64,000 bases of DNA from Flavobacterium plurextorum (GTDB lineage Bacteria > Bacteroidota > Bacteroidia > Flavobacteriales > Flavobacteriaceae). The notes beneath the pieces are model-generated. The model had not been told where the DNA came from. It ran no database searches and saw only the letters and a program-made list of their open reading frames with translations. The stretch lies in contig NZ_MUHD01000027.1 in the NCBI RefSeq assembly GCF_002217395.1, positions 62,001-126,000 on the forward strand, written 5' to 3'. The first letter of the stretch is position 1; every line of letters begins with the position of its first letter. Of the stretch, positions 62,668 to 64,000 are shown piece by piece. Made by a program: the position numbers and the translations under genes.

Positions 62668-64000
62668 ATGGAATTCGATTTTTATAAAGCGAGAAAAAAT
62701 AAAACAATTAATGAGTTGAAATCTAAATTGTTTGATGAAATGGAAGATGCACTTTTTGTTCTGACGATTTCGCCAAAAAACGAGTGCGCTTTGCCTTTTG
62801 TTACTGATTCTGCATATAGATTGTTTGAAATTTTACCTGATGAATTGATTACCAATACCATGTTTTCTGTTTATGACAGAGTTCATAAAGATGACAGGAA
62901 TTTAGTAAGGAAGTCTTTAATTGATTCTTTAAAAAAAGGAAAAAAATGGAACTCAGTTTTCAGAGTGCAATTGCCTATGAAAGGGTTGTGCTGGTTTAAG
63001 GTTTCATCAAAAAAAGAGACAAACAGTGACGGAACTCTAGTTTTATATGGAAGAATTTCTGATGTTACACAGTTGAAAACTTTAGAATCAAAGCTGGAGA
63101 TTTCTGAAGAACGTTACAAATTTGCTCTTGAAACTTCAACTTTTGGAGTTTGGAATTGGGACATGAAGGAGAATACTGTTTTTTATTCGCCGCAGTCTGT
63201 AAAAATACTCGAACTAGAATCTGCGAAAAATATCGATTCTCCAGAACGATGGAATGAAATTATACATCCAGAAGATCTTGAGAAATATTATACCGCTTTA
63301 CATAATCACTTTGAAAATAAAACACCTTTTTATGAAAGCTTTCATCGTGTATTGACATTAAATGGAAGTTATAAATGGATTTTAAACCGAGGTAAAGTGA
63401 TTCAACGTGATGAAAATGGTAAACCGTTGAAAGTAATTGGAACGCATACAGATATTTCGTCACAAAAAAGAAAAGAATTGGAGCTGCTGGAAAGAATGGA
63501 GCTTTATAGTGAAAAGAATGACAGATTATTGAATTTTTCGCACATCGCATCTCATAATTTGAATTCGCATGCAGGAAATTTTAAACTGCTTCTAGATATG
63601 ATTGATCTAGAAGAAAATTTTGCCGAGAAACGCGAAACAATAAAGTATCTGCGAATGGTTTCAAATGATTTAAATAAAACAATTGAAGATTTATCGCAAA
63701 TAGTCAACATTCAAAATAATACAGAAATTGCTGTAGAACCCTTGAATTTGAATGCTTATTTAAACAGAGTGCTTAACATTGTTAGTGCTTACAGTCATAG
63801 AAATAATGCAACAATCATAAATAATATTCCAGATGATGCCGTAATTAATTTTAATCCGTCTTATCTCGAAAGCGTATTACAAAATTTATGTACGAACGCC
63901 ATAAAATATGCAAATCCAGATAAGTTTTTGGTAATCGAATTTAACTTTTTCATAGAGAACGAGAAAAAGGTACTAACGATAAAAGATAATGGTTTGGGAA
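62668..64000 (+). CDS. PAS-domain sensor histidine kinase (truncated by window end)
   Basis: The frame is open from the ATG at 62668 to the last base (444 codons). The protein starts MEFDFYKARKNKTINELK. Two PAS regions are seen, a degenerate one (about 20-140) and a PAS_3-type one (about 150-270) with YKFALETSTFGVWNWDMKEN, WNEIIHPEDLEKYY and VIGTHTDISSQKRKELEL. A histidine-containing helix near 290-300 (FSHIASHNLNSHAGNF) follows. The ATPase domain shows LQNLCTNAIKYANPDKF and the D-box start IKDNGLG at the window edge. There is no transmembrane segment, so it is probably a cytoplasmic kinase. The SHIASHNLNSH H-box is a recognised but less usual variant of HxxxxP/N-type boxes. Confidence 0.88.
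   Translation, partial: MEFDFYKARKNKTINELKSKLFDEMEDALFVLTISPKNECALPFVTDSAYRLFEILPDELITNTMFSVYDRVHKDDRNLVRKSLIDSLKKGKKWNSVFRVQLPMKGLCWFKVSSKKETNSDGTLVLYGRISDVTQLKTLESKLEISEERYKFALETSTFGVWNWDMKENTVFYSPQSVKILELESAKNIDSPERWNEIIHPEDLEKYYTALHNHFENKTPFYESFHRVLTLNGSYKWILNRGKVIQRDENGKPLKVIGTHTDISSQKRKELELLERMELYSEKNDRLLNFSHIASHNLNSHAGNFKLLLDMIDLEENFAEKRETIKYLRMVSNDLNKTIEDLSQIVNIQNNTEIAVEPLNLNAYLNRVLNIVSAYSHRNNATIINNIPDDAVINFNPSYLESVLQNLCTNAIKYANPDKFLVIEFNFFIENEKKVLTIKDNGLG

Noticed and set aside
63260..63550. Minus-strand 96-codon reading frame near the right end
   Set aside because: It lies wholly inside the PAS histidine kinase gene on the plus strand, which has clear domain motifs.

Overview
The window looks like chromosomal DNA of a Flavobacterium-type Bacteroidota. 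The evidence is low GC, two SusC/SusD pairs, lipoproteins with Bacteroidota-style lipoboxes, TAnnTTTG-type -7 elements, HYC_CC_PP and TPR/LuxR-type proteins, and AT-rich intergenic hairpins and repeats. The genus is an inference. No rRNA, tRNA, IS element, prophage or CRISPR array was seen. About 40 genes are supported, and one histidine kinase runs off the right end.

Region 1 (1-15.9 kb) is a mannoside polysaccharide utilization locus (PUL). It encodes a LacI regulator, SusC/SusD, a GH2 beta-mannosidase-like protein, two GH92 alpha-mannosidases, a Tat-exported GH125 alpha-1,6-mannosidase and a ROK sugar kinase. The set fits stepwise trimming of N-glycan- or mannan-derived oligosaccharides followed by cytoplasmic phosphorylation. 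Two nearly identical 18-bp palindromes, before lacI and before susC, are strong operator candidates. The GH2 protein keeps both catalytic glutamates but seems to lack two Ig-like domains.

Region 2 (15.9-21.5 kb, minus strand) is mixed. It holds a DoxD-DoxA fusion, a small unknown protein and an LCIB-type carbonic-anhydrase-like protein in tandem, then a membrane-anchored TPR/LuxR-type regulator and a class D beta-lactamase with an altered second motif.

Region 3 (21.6-47.3 kb) is the most interesting part: an apparent peptidoglycan (MurNAc/GlcNAc) utilization locus. The minus strand carries SusC, SusD, a DUF4397 lipoprotein, NamZ (DUF1343), MurQ, an SSS symporter, a NagZ lipoprotein fused to a serine-hydrolase domain, AnmK and a NagX-like acetyltransferase. 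The divergent plus strand carries a DeoR regulator, a NagB-LmbE fusion, an FAD/Fe-S D-2-hydroxyacid (probably D-lactate) dehydrogenase, an esterase, a GHL10/DigH-like protein and a second serine hydrolase. Together they can be read as a pathway from wall fragments to fructose-6-phosphate and pyruvate, because MurQ makes GlcNAc-6-P plus D-lactate. Tandem 10-bp repeats upstream of both susC and nagB are candidate DeoR-family operators.

Region 4 (47.3-58.4 kb) has an EmrB/QacA-type exporter, an RND efflux operon flanked by Cys- and Met-rich small proteins suggestive of metal export, a DUF2490-like outer-membrane protein and an OmpA-family protein.

Region 5 (58.4-64 kb) is regulatory: a histidine kinase with a non-ATG start, a NarL/LuxR response regulator, a small receiver-like protein and the first 444 codons of a PAS histidine kinase. 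The palindrome TTGTAGAA-N4-TTCTACAA occurs twice in the long gaps flanking the kinase/regulator pair.
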